Shown one piece after another: positions 1 through 9,320 of a stretch of DNA of 64,000 nucleotides; the first letter of the stretch is position 1, and every line of letters begins with the position of its first letter. The stretch is from assembly GCF_020025155.1 (NCBI RefSeq), contig NZ_CP073751.1, positions 2,607,167 to 2,671,166 on the forward strand, given 5' to 3'. This DNA comes from Halopseudomonas nanhaiensis (GTDB taxonomy: Bacteria; Pseudomonadota; Gammaproteobacteria; Pseudomonadales; Pseudomonadaceae). A program made the translations under genes and the position numbers. Below the pieces are notes generated by a model. That model was not told the origin of the DNA, made no database searches, and saw only the letters and a list, made by a program, of their open reading frames with translations.

Positions 1-447
1 GCGGGGATCGAGAAGGGTGCGCACCTGGCGATGTATTTTGCCGACGAGGCTGTGGTCGTCACCAATCCGGAAGTGTCCTCCGTACGTGACTCCGATCGCA
101 TGCTCGGCTTGCTGGCGAGCAAGTCCCGCCGCGCCGAGTCCGGTGAGAAGATCAACGAGCACCTGCTGCTGACCCGTTACAACCCCGAGCGCGTAGAGAA
201 CGGTGAAATGCTGTCTGTCAGCGACGTGGAAGACATCCTGTCCATTCCGCTGCTGGGCGTCATTCCCGAGTCGCAGGCCGTGCTCAAGGCATCGAACCAG
301 GGAATCCCGGTCATCATGGACGACAAGAGCGACGCCGGTCAGGCATACAGCGACGCAGTCGATCGTCTGCTCGGAGAGGAGAAGCCCCACCGCTTCCTCG
401 AAGCTCAGAAAAAGGGTCTGCTGCAACGCCTGTTCGGAGGCCGCTGA
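1..447 (+). CDS. minD: Septum site-determining protein MinD (C-terminal part)
   Basis: The reading frame is open from the first base, so only the last 148 codons of this ParA/MinD-family ATPase are present and the Walker A motif lies outside the window. The visible part has the typical MinD segment [13 protein letters not shown] followed by the region on tethering and recycling of the ATPase. It ends in the amphipathic membrane-targeting helix [12 protein letters not shown]. MinD binds the inner membrane with ATP, recruits MinC and is released by MinE, which keeps FtsZ rings at midcell. The stop overlaps the minE start (ATGA), so the two are translationally coupled. Identification is secure despite the truncation. 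Confidence 0.97.
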   Translation, partial: AGIEKGAHLAMYFADEAVVVTNPEVSSVRDSDRMLGLLASKSRRAESGEKINEHLLLTRYNPERVENGEMLSVSDVEDILSIPLLGVIPESQAVLKASNQGIPVIMDDKSDAGQAYSDAVDRLLGEEKPHRFLEAQKKGLLQRLFGGR

Positions 448-707
448 TGAGCTTCTTCGACTATTTTCGTGACCGGAAAAAAACCACGTCTCCTGCGTCG
501 ATAGCCAAGGAACGTCTGCAGATAATCGTCGCGCACGAGCGTGGTCAACGTTCGCAACCCGACTACCTGCCGCAGTTGCAGCAGGAGATCATCGATGTGA
601 TCAGCAAATACGTGAAGATCGACCGTGACCAGGTCCATGTCGCGCTCGACAATCAGGACGACTGTTCGGTGCTGGAGCTGAACATCACCCTACCGGAACG
701 TACCTGA
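447..707 (+). CDS. minE: Cell division topological specificity factor MinE
   Basis: An 86-residue protein, the usual MinE length. It begins [12 protein letters not shown], the membrane-binding and MinD-interacting N-terminus, and continues with the anti-MinCD helix ([16 protein letters not shown]) and the dimerising beta-alpha topological domain with [11 protein letters not shown]. MinE stimulates MinD ATPase and drives pole-to-pole oscillation. The start overlaps the minD stop by four bases. A strong palindrome lies just after the stop. Confidence 0.97.
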   Translation: MSFFDYFRDRKKTTSPASIAKERLQIIVAHERGQRSQPDYLPQLQQEIIDVISKYVKIDRDQVHVALDNQDDCSVLELNITLPERT

Positions 708-718
708 GAGTACAGACG

Positions 719-741
719 ATGCCGCCCGCCGCGGGCGGCAT
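719..741. terminator. GC-rich hairpin after minE
   Basis: A perfect inverted repeat with arms ATGCCGCCC and GGGCGGCAT lies 12 bases after the minE stop and 15 bases before rluA. There is no run of T after it, so it may be a weak or factor-assisted terminator or an mRNA 3-prime stabiliser rather than a classical intrinsic terminator. Confidence 0.45.
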
Positions 742-756
742 ACGGACCCTTACCCC

Positions 757-1392
757 ATGCCGCTGACTCATATCGGGATCGTCCACCACGACCCCACCTT
801 CCTGATCGTCGACAAGCCCACCCTGTTGCTCTCCGTGCCCGGCCGCGCCGAGGACAACAAGGACTGTCTGATCACCCGGCTTCAGGAGAACGGCTATCCT
901 GAAGCGCGGATCGTGCACCGGCTCGACTGGGAGACCTCAGGCCTGCTGGTGATTGCCCGCGACCCCGGCGCGCACCGCGAGCTGTCCCGCCAGTTTCATG
1001 ACCGTGAGACGGAAAAGACCTATGTCGCCCTGTGCTGGGGGCACCCCGCCGAGGATGCCGGTCACATTGATCTGCCGCTGCGCTATGATCCGCCCAACAA
1101 GCCGCGGCACATCGTCGACCATGAACTGGGCAAAGCCGCACAGACCTTCTGGCGGGTGACCGAACGGTACGAGCGCCATAGTCGTGTCGAGCTCACCCCG
1201 ATCACCGGGCGTTCCCATCAGCTGCGCGTGCATATGCTCTCGACCGGCCATCCGTTACTGGGAGATCGGCTGTACGCCGAGGGCGCGGCCCTGGAGGCTT
1301 GCCCCAGGCTGGCCCTGCACGCTGCCCGGCTGGGAATCAGGCACCCGTTGAGCGGTGAGAGACTGACGTTCGACAGCCCTGCTCCGTTCTGA
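757..1392 (+). CDS. rluA: RluA-family pseudouridine synthase
   Basis: A 211-residue protein matching the compact RluA class that acts on 23S rRNA U746 and tRNA U32. The catalytic segment [17 protein letters not shown] holds the HRLDxxTSG signature with the nucleophilic Asp near residue 55. A later [10 protein letters not shown] segment is the second conserved block. No S4 domain is present, unlike RluC/RluD. It follows minDE as in P. aeruginosa (from memory). Which substrate it uses cannot be read from sequence alone. Confidence 0.9.
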   Translation: MPLTHIGIVHHDPTFLIVDKPTLLLSVPGRAEDNKDCLITRLQENGYPEARIVHRLDWETSGLLVIARDPGAHRELSRQFHDRETEKTYVALCWGHPAEDAGHIDLPLRYDPPNKPRHIVDHELGKAAQTFWRVTERYERHSRVELTPITGRSHQLRVHMLSTGHPLLGDRLYAEGAALEACPRLALHAARLGIRHPLSGERLTFDSPAPF

Positions 1393-1415
1393 GCTGTCAC
1401 CATTCGAGGAATCGC

Positions 1416-2711
1416 ATGACACATACCGCAACCAATCAGGACCTGGCAGACTTCATACAGTCTTCGCCAACGCCCTTCCACGCCACCGCCAGCCTGGCAG
1501 CACGCCTCGCGCTGGCCGGCTTCGAGCAGCTCGACGAGCGGGAAGAGTGGGCTCTAGAGACAGGGGGGCGTTACTTCGTCAGCCGGAACAACTCATCGCT
1601 GATAGCGTTCACAATGGGCGATGCGGGCGCGCTGGAGCGCGGTATACGCATGATTGGCGCGCACACGGACAGCCCGTGTCTGCGGGTGAAACCGCAACCT
1701 GAAATCAATCAGCAGGGCCTGTGGCAGCTGGGAGTGGAAGTCTACGGTGGCGCGTTGCTTGCGCCCTGGTTCGACCGCGACCTGTCGCTTGCCGGCAGGG
1801 TAACCTTTCGCACAGCCGAAGGCGCATTGCACAGCGAGCTGGTCGACTTCAAGCGCCCGATTGCGGTGATTCCCAGCCTGGCGATACACCTGAACCGGGG
1901 CGTGAACGACAATCTGTGCATCAACCCGCAGACTCATCTGCCCCCCGTGCTGGCCATGGCACTGGATCCAAGCCGCGATCTGCGCGCGTTATTGCTCAGT
2001 GAGCTGACGCAACAGCACCCGGACTGCCAGCCCGCCCAGGTGCTGGATTACGAACTGAGCTTCTACGACACCCAGCCTCCGGCGACCATCGGGCTGGATG
2101 GAGACTTTTTCGCTGCAGCGCGGCTGGACAACCTGCTGTCCTGTTTCGCTGGCCTCACCGCATTACTTGCTAGCAATCAGCGCGAAGCCTGCCTGCTGGT
2201 GTGTACCGATCATGAAGAAGTCGGCTCGACATCGCTATGCGGCGCCGACGGCCCCTTCCTGGAAGATGTGCTGCACCGGATCGTGCCGGATCGCACTACG
2301 CGCGGTCGAACCGTTCAGCACTCCATTCTCGTATCAGCCGATAATGCCCATGCAGTACACCCCAATTTCGCTGACCGTCACGACGCCAATCATGGCCCGC
2401 GGCTGAATGCGGGGCCGGTGATAAAGATCAACAGTAATCAGCGCTACGCTACCACCAGCGAAACGGCGGCACTGTTCCGCGATCTGTGCGAACAGGCCGG
2501 CGTGCCAGTGCAGAGCTTCGTGGTAAGAAGTGACATGGGTTGCGGCAGCACGATCGGCCCGATCACCTCCAGCCGACTGGGTGTGCGCACGGTCGATATC
2601 GGGGCGCCGACGTTTGCCATGCATTCCATTCGGGAGCTGGCAGGCAGCAGGGATCCGGACTATCTCATCCGGGTGCTGACGCATTTTTGTGACCGCGCGA
2701 CTCTGATCTGA
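1416..2711 (+). CDS. apeB: M18-family aminopeptidase
   Basis: A 431-residue cytosolic di-zinc aminopeptidase of the aspartyl/aminopeptidase I family (M18). Metal-binding and catalytic blocks appear in order: [13 protein letters not shown] near residue 80, [12 protein letters not shown] near 233, DHEEVGS near 265 and [11 protein letters not shown] near 308. It removes N-terminal residues from peptides. No signal peptide is seen. A GAGGAAT ribosome-binding site sits upstream of the ATG. It converges on the oxidoreductase gene and shares a hairpin with it. Confidence 0.95.
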   Translation: MTHTATNQDLADFIQSSPTPFHATASLAARLALAGFEQLDEREEWALETGGRYFVSRNNSSLIAFTMGDAGALERGIRMIGAHTDSPCLRVKPQPEINQQGLWQLGVEVYGGALLAPWFDRDLSLAGRVTFRTAEGALHSELVDFKRPIAVIPSLAIHLNRGVNDNLCINPQTHLPPVLAMALDPSRDLRALLLSELTQQHPDCQPAQVLDYELSFYDTQPPATIGLDGDFFAAARLDNLLSCFAGLTALLASNQREACLLVCTDHEEVGSTSLCGADGPFLEDVLHRIVPDRTTRGRTVQHSILVSADNAHAVHPNFADRHDANHGPRLNAGPVIKINSNQRYATTSETAALFRDLCEQAGVPVQSFVVRSDMGCGSTIGPITSSRLGVRTVDIGAPTFAMHSIRELAGSRDPDYLIRVLTHFCDRATLI

Positions 2712-2715
2712 ACAG

Positions 2716-2740
2716 ACGCGGCGGCCCCGGGCCGCCGCGT
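2716..2740. terminator. Bidirectional hairpin between convergent genes
   Basis: A perfect 12-bp inverted repeat (ACGCGGCGGCCC with its complement) fills the 35-bp gap between the convergent apeB and quinone oxidoreductase genes. Its placement argues for a shared terminator, although there is no T tract on either side. Confidence 0.6.
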
Positions 2741-2746
2741 TATGGT

Positions 2747-3694
2747 TCACCGCTGGATGATGACCTTGCCGACAACCTGATCACCTGCCAGTTCAGCGAA
2801 AGCCTCCTCGGCCTGTTCGAAGCTGTAGGTCCTGGCAACAAGCGGCTTGAGGCTGCCGTCGGCAAACAGGGGCCACACCCGCTCTTCCATTCGCGCGAGC
2901 AGCTCGGCCTTGAAATCCGCACTGCGTGCACGCAACGTCGAACCGGTCAGCTGGATGCGCTTGGCGAGAACCTTGGCCAGATCCAGCGTGGCTTCGCGCC
3001 CCCCCATCAGGCCGATCAACACCCAGCGCGAATCCATTCCCATCAGATCCAGATGGTCCGCCGCATAAGGCGCGCCAACCGGGTCAAGCACGACCGAAAA
3101 CGGACCTTCGCTCTGCAGGCTGCGAATCCCGTTCTGGCGCAAGGCGCCGCCCTCGGCACCGAGTTCCCGGCAGGCGGCAAGCTTTTCTTCGCTACCCAGC
3201 GTCACCCAGCATGGATTGCCGAACGCCTTGCACAGCTGAATGGCGGCCGTGCCGACACCGCTGGCTCCCGCATGGATGAGCACCTTCTCCCCAGGCTTGG
3301 CTGCGCCGAGTTCAAAAATGTTCAACCAGGCGGTACTGAACACTTCCGGAATCGCCGCGGCCTCAGCCCAGTTCATGCCCTCAGGAACCGGCAGAAGGTG
3401 ACGTCCATCCACTACGGCTTCCTCTGCCATCCCGCCGCCCGCCAGCAAGGCGCAGACTCGGTCTCCGACTTTCCACCGTACGCCTTCGGACACCTCCACT
3501 ACCTCGCCAGCGCATTCCAGGCCGATGACCTGAGTGACGCCTGGCGGCGGTGGATACATCCCGGCCTTTTGTAACAAATCGGCACGGTTGAGCCCGGCTG
3601 CCATGACCCGAAGCCGGACCTGCCCGGCCTTCAGCTGTTCTGCGGGTTGATCGCGCCAGACCAACGCCCCGCCCTCGGCTTGCAATCCTCTCAC
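2747..3694 (-). CDS. NAD(P)H:quinone oxidoreductase, zinc-free MDR family
   Basis: A 315-residue medium-chain dehydrogenase/reductase of the PIG3/quinone oxidoreductase type. The N-terminal GroES-like domain has AAGLNRADLLQKAGMYPPPPG, and the Rossmann part has IHAGASGVGTAAIQLCKAFG near residue 140, the AxxGxG nucleotide-binding loop. No zinc ligands are evident, which fits quinone reductases rather than alcohol dehydrogenases. The start is GTG, preceded by GGAGG five bases away. It is divergent from prc. Confidence 0.9.
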   Translation of the reverse strand: MRGLQAEGGALVWRDQPAEQLKAGQVRLRVMAAGLNRADLLQKAGMYPPPPGVTQVIGLECAGEVVEVSEGVRWKVGDRVCALLAGGGMAEEAVVDGRHLLPVPEGMNWAEAAAIPEVFSTAWLNIFELGAAKPGEKVLIHAGASGVGTAAIQLCKAFGNPCWVTLGSEEKLAACRELGAEGGALRQNGIRSLQSEGPFSVVLDPVGAPYAADHLDLMGMDSRWVLIGLMGGREATLDLAKVLAKRIQLTGSTLRARSADFKAELLARMEERVWPLFADGSLKPLVARTYSFEQAEEAFAELAGDQVVGKVIIQR

Positions 3695-3798
3695 GGTGCC
3701 TCCATAGTGATTTTCATGATGTATTTGGCAAGGGAACCCGCTCTCCCTTCCGTTGAACTAACAGAATACCTCCACTCTCGCCGGAAACGATACCTTTG

Positions 3799-5910
3799 AT
3801 GAAAGCCTCCCACTCCCTGCGCAAGACTTGCCTGACGGCTCTGCTCGCTCTGGGCAGCAGCATTTCCGTCGCTGCAGACAAGCTGCCGGTTCTCGATGTG
3901 GAGAGCCTGAAGCCTACCCGTGAACAGACCATCGCCAGCCTCAATACAGTCGAGCTCCTGCGCCGTCATCACTACAACAAGATGAGTCTTGACGACGAGC
4001 TCTCCAGTGAGGTGTTCGATACCTACCTGCGCCAGCTCGATCCGCAGCGCAGCCTGTTTACCGCCCGCGACATCGCAGAGTTCGAGAAGAATCGGCACAA
4101 TCTCGACGACATGCTGCTCGCAGGCGACCTGAACTTCGGTTTCCAGATGCATCGGCAGCAGATCGACCGCGTCAACCAGCGCATGATCTACATCCTGAGC
4201 ATCCTGAATCAGGGCATCGACACGCTGGACTTCGATACCAAGCAGACCATTGAAATCGATCGCGAGGAAGCCGAATGGGTCGCTGACGAGGAGGCGCTCA
4301 AGCAACTGTGGCGTCAGCAGCTGCAGGACGAGATTCTTCGCCTGAAACTGGCCGGACGCGAGGAGCAGGCGATCGGCGAACTGTTGGAGAAGCGTTACAA
4401 GAACCAGCAGGCGCGTCTGGCACAGACCCGCAGCGAAGATGTGTTCCAGAACTATATCAACGCATTGGCTCAGGTCTACGACCCGCATACCCAGTACATG
4501 TCGCCGGAAAGTGCGGAAAACTTCGACATCAACATGAGCCTGTCCCTTGAAGGGATCGGCGCGGTGCTGCAAAGCGACGATGAATTTACCAAGATCGTCC
4601 GCCTGGTACCCGCTGGCCCTGCTGCGAAAAGCCAGCAACTGGCCCCGGCCGACCGTATCGTGGGCGTCGCACAGAACGAAGGCGAAATGATCGATGTGGT
4701 CGGCTGGCGTCTCGACGAGGTAGTCAAGCTGATTCGCGGCCCCAAGGGCTCCAGCGTGCGACTGGAAGTCATCCCTGCAGCGAACCCGAAAACCGACATG
4801 ACCAGCCGCGTGGTGGAGCTGGTACGCGAGTCGGTGAAACTCGAGGATCAGGCAGCCAAATCGGAAGTGCTGGATTTCAGTGAACAGGGTCGCGATTACC
4901 GCATCGGCGTCATCGAGGTTCCCGGTTTCTATATTGACTTCAAAGCCTATCGCCGCGGCGATCCGGATTACCGCAGCACTACCCGTGATGTACGCAAGCT
5001 GCTCTCCGAGCTGCAGGAAGAGAACGTTGACGCCATCGTCCTGGATCTGCGCAACAACGGCGGTGGTTCATTGCAGGAAGCCACTGAACTGACAGGGCTG
5101 TTCATTGAACAGGGACCCACGGTGCTCGTGCGCGATGCGCAGGGTCAGGTCCAGGTCCTTGATGACCCCGACTCAGGGGTGGCGTACACAGGCCCGCTGG
5201 CGGTAATGGTAAACCGGCTGTCTGCGTCGGCTTCCGAGATTTTTGCCGGCGCCATGCAGGATTACGGTCGCGCGCTCATCGTTGGCGAGCCAACGTTCGG
5301 CAAAGGCACGGTTCAGTCGATACAACCGCTCAACCATGGCGAACTGAAACTGACACTGGCCAAGTTCTATCGCGTATCCGGCCAGAGCACCCAGCACCGC
5401 GGTGTGGTGCCGGACATCGGTTTTCCCTCGCTGCTTGAGACCACGGATATCGGTGAGAGCAGCCTGCCCCGCGCGCTCCCCTGGGATACCATCAAGCCGG
5501 TTCCATACCGGATGGAATCGCAGCTCGAATCGCTGATCGAGCCACTGACGGCGCGACATAGCCGCCGTGCCTCGGACGATCCGGACTTCACATACACGCT
5601 GGCTCGAATCGAGCTGGACAAGGCCATGAAGGAGCGCAAGGTGTTGCCGCTCAATGAAACGCTACGCCGCGAGGACCAGAAGGATCTCGAATCGAGGCTC
5701 CTGACTCTAGAAAATACGCGTCGCAAGGCCAAGGGCGAGGAGCCGCTGGAATCGCTCGAGAAGGAAGACCCGTTTCTGGAGGCAGGCAACAACCCGCTGG
5801 CCGAGCCAGTGGACGAGAAAGACAAGGAAGACGATCCGTTCCTGGCGGAGACAGGTCATATCCTGATCGATCTGCTGCAGCTGAAAGAACAGGTTGCCAA
5901 CGCCAGCTGA
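3799..5910 (+). CDS. prc: Carboxy-terminal processing protease Prc/Tsp
   Basis: A 703-residue periplasmic S41 protease. The signal peptide is at the N-terminus (CLTALLALGSSISVAADK). A PDZ domain follows around residues 230-320 (LSLEGIGAVLQ ... GPAAKSQQLAPADRIVGV). The catalytic Ser is in RLSASASEIFAGAMQDYG and the Lys in GEPTFGKGTVQS, giving the Ser-Lys dyad. A C-terminal DUF3340-type tail follows. Prc degrades periplasmic proteins with nonpolar C-termini; in P. aeruginosa the orthologue AlgO affects MucA and alginate. I used the ATG at 3799 rather than the TTG immediately upstream. Confidence 0.95.
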   Translation: MKASHSLRKTCLTALLALGSSISVAADKLPVLDVESLKPTREQTIASLNTVELLRRHHYNKMSLDDELSSEVFDTYLRQLDPQRSLFTARDIAEFEKNRHNLDDMLLAGDLNFGFQMHRQQIDRVNQRMIYILSILNQGIDTLDFDTKQTIEIDREEAEWVADEEALKQLWRQQLQDEILRLKLAGREEQAIGELLEKRYKNQQARLAQTRSEDVFQNYINALAQVYDPHTQYMSPESAENFDINMSLSLEGIGAVLQSDDEFTKIVRLVPAGPAAKSQQLAPADRIVGVAQNEGEMIDVVGWRLDEVVKLIRGPKGSSVRLEVIPAANPKTDMTSRVVELVRESVKLEDQAAKSEVLDFSEQGRDYRIGVIEVPGFYIDFKAYRRGDPDYRSTTRDVRKLLSELQEENVDAIVLDLRNNGGGSLQEATELTGLFIEQGPTVLVRDAQGQVQVLDDPDSGVAYTGPLAVMVNRLSASASEIFAGAMQDYGRALIVGEPTFGKGTVQSIQPLNHGELKLTLAKFYRVSGQSTQHRGVVPDIGFPSLLETTDIGESSLPRALPWDTIKPVPYRMESQLESLIEPLTARHSRRASDDPDFTYTLARIELDKAMKERKVLPLNETLRREDQKDLESRLLTLENTRRKAKGEEPLESLEKEDPFLEAGNNPLAEPVDEKDKEDDPFLAETGHILIDLLQLKEQVANAS

Positions 5911-5938
5911 ACCAAATAGTCATCAGATCGCAATAATA

Positions 5939-5982
5939 CCGGCTCACACTCGCTCGACACGATGCCTGTGAGTGCGAGCCGG
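5939..5982. terminator. Imperfect hairpin after prc
   Basis: Arms of about 15 bp beginning CCGGCTC and ending GAGCCGG, with two mismatches, surround a 14-base loop between prc and the EAL-GGDEF gene. It may attenuate read-through from prc; there is no T tract. The upstream GTG alternative start of the next gene lies inside the hairpin, which argues against using that start. Confidence 0.4.
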
Positions 5983-6028
5983 GCTGCGACGCACACCGGG
6001 CAGATTCCTTCTTGTTCCCGGTACATTC

Positions 6029-7807
6029 ATGACTGTCCTCGAGCAGCGCTACGCCCTAGAGCAAATTCTTGCCGATGAGGCTACCTCCGTTCTGTTTCAA
6101 CCGATCGCCTCGACTGTCGAGCGGCGTATAGTCGGGTACGAAGCCCTCAGCCGAGGACCATCCAATAGCTCGCTGCACTCTCCCCTTACGCTGTTCGCTG
6201 CAGCGAGACATTGGGGCATGCTCTCCGAGCTCGAAGCTTTGTGCCGCAAGCGCGCGATACGCCGCTTCGTTGAGCTGGGCCTTCCCGGCAGGCTGTTTCT
6301 CAACGTCTCACCTGAGACACTGCTCGAACATCAGCACACGCGCGGGCTGACGCTGAAGGCGCTGGAGGAAACGGGTCTGTCCGCGTCCCGCGTGGTGATC
6401 GAACTGACCGAGCAATCACCCATCGATAATTTCGAGCTGCTTCAGACTGCTCTGCAGCATTATCGGACCATGGGATTTTCGATCGCGCTGGACGACCTGG
6501 GTGCCGGCTATTCCAGCTTGCGTCTCTGGTCACAGCTGCACCCGGAATTCGTCAAGATTGATCGCCACTTCATTGATGGCATCCATCGTGACAGCGTCAA
6601 GCGTGAGTTCGTCGGCAGCATTCTCAACATGGCCAAGGCGTCCCAGGCGCATGTGATTGCCGAGGGGATAGAGTGTGCTGAGGAGCTGGGTGTGCTCGAG
6701 GACATGGGCGTGGACTGGGTACAGGGGTACTGGCTGGGCCGGCCCGAAGCCAAGCCAGCCAAATGTGATCGCGACATCATTGAGCGCCTCGCGCAGAGGG
6801 ATCCGCGGACCGGGCAGGAACAGACCCTCCACGGGTTGCTACTGGATATCCCGCCCATCACCCGGCGTGAAACCGTGGCGCAGGTGCTGGCGCGCTTCCA
6901 GCAGCAGCCTAGCCTGAATAGTCTGGCGGTGGTTGATGAGGCAGGACGCCCGGTCGGCACAGTTCACGGGTACCAGCTGAGCCAGACCATGCTGAAGCCT
7001 TTCGCCCACGAGCTGTATGCACGCAAGCCGATTGAAAAGCTCATGGATCGGGACTATCTGGCGATCGACGTCAAACAGAGCCTGCAGCGAGTCAGCCGTC
7101 TGCTTACGAGTCGAGCGCGGCAGCGGCTGGAAGAGGACTTCATACTCGTCGACCGCGATCACTATATAGGACTGGGGCGTGTGATTGACGTGCTGCGACA
7201 AATCACCGAGCTGAAAGTCCGCCAGGCGCGCCATGCCAACCCGCTAACACTCTTGCCCGGGAATGTCCCGATTCAGGACTGTATTGGCAAGACCCTGGCC
7301 AACCGGCAAGCGGCCACACTCTGCTATGTCGACCTCGATTCATTCAAACCCTTCAACGATCTTTATGGATACGGCAAGGGGGATGAAGTCCTGCTCGGGC
7401 TGGCGCAAATATTGCGAGAAGCATGCGATCCCCGCTGTGACTTCGTGGGCCATATCGGCGGAGACGATTTCATGCTGGTCTTGCAGAGCCAGAACTGGCG
7501 AGCGCGACTGACAGCGGCTGGCGACCAATTCGCGCTTTTCTGCAAAGGTATCTACCGTGAGGAACATTCGAGCGCCGGATTCTTCCTGGCGCCTGATCGG
7601 CATGGCGACTGGCGCCGGCATGACCTGCTGGCACTGTCGATTGGCGTCGTCCATCTCTCCGGCGAAGCCATTCCCGGGATCGGACCAGCCGCTGTCGCAG
7701 AGCTCGCCTCGTACGCCAAGCAGCAGGCAAAGCGATCTTCGGGTTTCAGCATCTTCGAATGTCGGGTCGCAGAGCACCCCGTAGAGAGCGCCGTTGCGAT
7801 GGAATAG
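6029..7807 (+). CDS. EAL-CBS-GGDEF cyclic-di-GMP signalling protein
   Basis: A 592-residue cytosolic protein without predicted membrane segments. The EAL phosphodiesterase domain comes first (residues about 10-255), with YEAL near 37, DDLGAGYSSL, the AEGIE segment and QGYWLGRP, so metal and substrate residues look intact. A CBS-pair region follows (about 275-400). The C-terminal GGDEF domain carries GGDDF near residue 477 instead of GGDEF, so diguanylate cyclase activity is uncertain. This domain order is that of PA3258 next to prc in P. aeruginosa. The start chosen is ATG 6029; a GTG at 5972 is possible but lies inside a hairpin. Confidence 0.9.
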   Translation: MTVLEQRYALEQILADEATSVLFQPIASTVERRIVGYEALSRGPSNSSLHSPLTLFAAARHWGMLSELEALCRKRAIRRFVELGLPGRLFLNVSPETLLEHQHTRGLTLKALEETGLSASRVVIELTEQSPIDNFELLQTALQHYRTMGFSIALDDLGAGYSSLRLWSQLHPEFVKIDRHFIDGIHRDSVKREFVGSILNMAKASQAHVIAEGIECAEELGVLEDMGVDWVQGYWLGRPEAKPAKCDRDIIERLAQRDPRTGQEQTLHGLLLDIPPITRRETVAQVLARFQQQPSLNSLAVVDEAGRPVGTVHGYQLSQTMLKPFAHELYARKPIEKLMDRDYLAIDVKQSLQRVSRLLTSRARQRLEEDFILVDRDHYIGLGRVIDVLRQITELKVRQARHANPLTLLPGNVPIQDCIGKTLANRQAATLCYVDLDSFKPFNDLYGYGKGDEVLLGLAQILREACDPRCDFVGHIGGDDFMLVLQSQNWRARLTAAGDQFALFCKGIYREEHSSAGFFLAPDRHGDWRRHDLLALSIGVVHLSGEAIPGIGPAAVAELASYAKQQAKRSSGFSIFECRVAEHPVESAVAME

Positions 7808-7809
7808 GG

Positions 7810-7832
7810 TTACCCACAGGTTCTGTGGATAA
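7810..7832. repeat. Inverted repeat containing a DnaA-box match
   Basis: TTACCCACAG and CTGTGGATAA face each other across three bases, with one mismatch between arms. The second arm contains the reverse complement of the DnaA-box consensus TTATCCACA at 7824-7832. It begins three bases after the stop of the EAL-GGDEF gene in a convergent intergenic region and may serve as a terminator hairpin. A related structure occurs at 10245-10285. Confidence 0.5.
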
Positions 7833-7985
7833 GTCTGTTCACAACTTCTGGGAAACGGGGGCCAAGCCTTATGGAAGCTGGTGCAAAGGTGAATCGAGCA
7901 TTTTTTGCTCAAAAACAAAAACCTTTAAAATCAGCGACTTGGGTTTATCAGACAAATGGGACGAAATACCGGGGAAATGTGTTGA

Positions 7986-8017
7986 GTGTTACCGTCTGCT
8001 GTGCATAACGGTAACAC
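7986..8017. repeat. Perfect 10-bp inverted repeat downstream of fklB
   Basis: Arms GTGTTACCGT and ACGGTAACAC are separated by 12 bases in the 248-bp convergent gap between the EAL-GGDEF gene and the FKBP gene. A further GTGTTAC copy overlaps the end of the FKBP gene at about 8053. A terminator role is possible but no T tract follows; a protein-binding palindrome is the alternative. The rest of the gap is AT-rich without a recognisable gene. Confidence 0.4.
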
Positions 8018-8055
8018 CCTGTCTTTAATACTGGTGCGCGACTGGCTGCAGAGTG

Positions 8056-8799
8056 TTACTCGTCCGCAGGGGATTCGCCCTCTGCTTCCGCTTCGCCTTC
8101 CGCGTCGCCGCCTTCGATGCCCAATAGCTCCATGTCGAACACCAGCACGGAGTTCGGCGGGATCACCGGGCTCGGGCTGCGCTCACCATAGGCAAGGTCG
8201 CTAGGGATCGTAACCTTCCACTTGTCACCCACCTGCATCAACTGAAGCGCTTCAACCCAGCCGGGGATGACCCCACTCACAGGAAGATCAACCGGCTCAC
8301 CACGGCTCAGGGAGCTGTCGAAAACAGTGCCATCCACCAGCTTGCCTTCGTAGTGCACGGTCACGACATCATCGGCATCCGGTTTCGCCGCGCCGTCGGC
8401 ACCCGACTCGATTACCTCGTACTGCAGGCCCGAATCGGTGACAGTAACGCCTTCACGCTCGGCGTTTTCGGTCAGATATTTTTCGTTGGCTTCGCGGGTT
8501 TCGTTGACGAGACCTGCCGCGCGCTCTTCGGCACGCGTTTGCAGTTCGGTGAACGCCTGGCGAAGTTCTTCCTCACCAATGCGCGGCTCCTTCTTCTCGA
8601 GCGAGTCCTGCATACCCAGCGCAAGGGCTTGCGGGTCGATGTCATCGAGGCCGTCCTGCAAGAGGCTTTCGCCCATGTTCAGACCGATGCCGTAGGATGC
8701 TTGCTGGATGGAGGTTTCAAGTTCTGGTTCTTTTTCACCGCAACCGACGAGAGTCAATGCGCTAAGTGCAACGCTGGCTGCCAGCAGATTTCGCTTCAT
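8056..8799 (-). CDS. FKBP-type peptidyl-prolyl isomerase lipoprotein
   Basis: A 247-residue FklB/Mip-type isomerase. The start at 8799 gives a lipoprotein signal ending LVGC. A helical dimerisation region follows (residues about 30-130), then the FKBP domain with VHYEGKLVDGTVFDSS, VIPGWVEALQLM and LAYGERSPSPVIPPNSVLVFDMELL. The C-terminus is an acidic tail of Glu and Ala. It should act on proline bonds of envelope proteins in the periplasm. A longer frame upstream has no signal-peptide logic, so the internal ATG was preferred. Confidence 0.92.
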   Translation of the reverse strand: MKRNLLAASVALSALTLVGCGEKEPELETSIQQASYGIGLNMGESLLQDGLDDIDPQALALGMQDSLEKKEPRIGEEELRQAFTELQTRAEERAAGLVNETREANEKYLTENAEREGVTVTDSGLQYEVIESGADGAAKPDADDVVTVHYEGKLVDGTVFDSSLSRGEPVDLPVSGVIPGWVEALQLMQVGDKWKVTIPSDLAYGERSPSPVIPPNSVLVFDMELLGIEGGDAEGEAEAEGESPADE

Positions 8800-8941
8800 G
8801 CTTACCTCGATCGAACACGCCACAAGGGCAGAAAATAAAGACCGAAGCTTAACAGGGCAGGATGCGTGAGCGCTACCGGATAGGCCAAAGAATGCCAACC
8901 GGGGCGAGTATGCGTGTGGAATGTGTCACAGGAGGGAAAAA

Positions 8942-9018
8942 TGGCGCAGCGGACGGGACTCGAACCCGCGACCCCCGGCGTGACAGGCCGGTATTCTAAC
9001 CGACTGAACTACCGCTGC
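8942..9018 (-). tRNA. tRNA-Asp (GTC)
   Basis: A 77-nt cloverleaf on the minus strand with acceptor stem GCAGCGG/CCGCTGC, anticodon loop CTGTCAC (GTC), T-loop GGTTCGAGTC and encoded CCA. It lies 13 bases downstream of tRNA-Val and is probably cotranscribed with it. Confidence 0.96.
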
Positions 9019-9031
9019 GCATTACCTCGAG

Positions 9032-9107
9032 TGGTGGGTGATGACGGGATCGAACCGCCGACCCTCTGCTTGTAAGGCAGATGCTCTCCCAGCTGAGCTA
9101 ATCACCC
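9032..9107 (-). tRNA. tRNA-Val (TAC)
   Basis: A 76-nt cloverleaf on the minus strand with acceptor stem GGGTGAT/ATCACCC, anticodon loop CTTACAA (TAC), T-loop GGTTCGATC and encoded CCA. It is upstream of tRNA-Asp in the same transcript direction. The tRNA promoter should lie in the 213-bp divergent gap before rdgC. Confidence 0.96.
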
Positions 9108-9320
9108 ATTTGCTCTCGAAGTGGGGCGCATTCTAGGCAGCTTTGAACGGCGTGGCAATACCTTTTTTGAAAAAAATCCGACTCTTTTTCAATACGTTAT
9201 TTGCGCTTCCATGCACTGGTCGGCAGGGACGCTCTCAGGCAATATGCCAAACCCTCCCCCGGGCGCGTGCTTACTCCGCTGGCCGGCGGGATATTGATTT
9301 CGCAACATAGGATGGTACTC

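Noticed and set aside
3691-4638. Antisense frame of 315 codons over prc
   Set aside because: Overlaps the signal peptide and PDZ region of a clear prc gene; no recognisable domain.
5972-6029. Longer EAL-GGDEF start at GTG 5972
   Set aside because: The extra codons lie in an intergenic hairpin and show no conservation expected of the EAL N-terminus; ATG 6029 is preferred.
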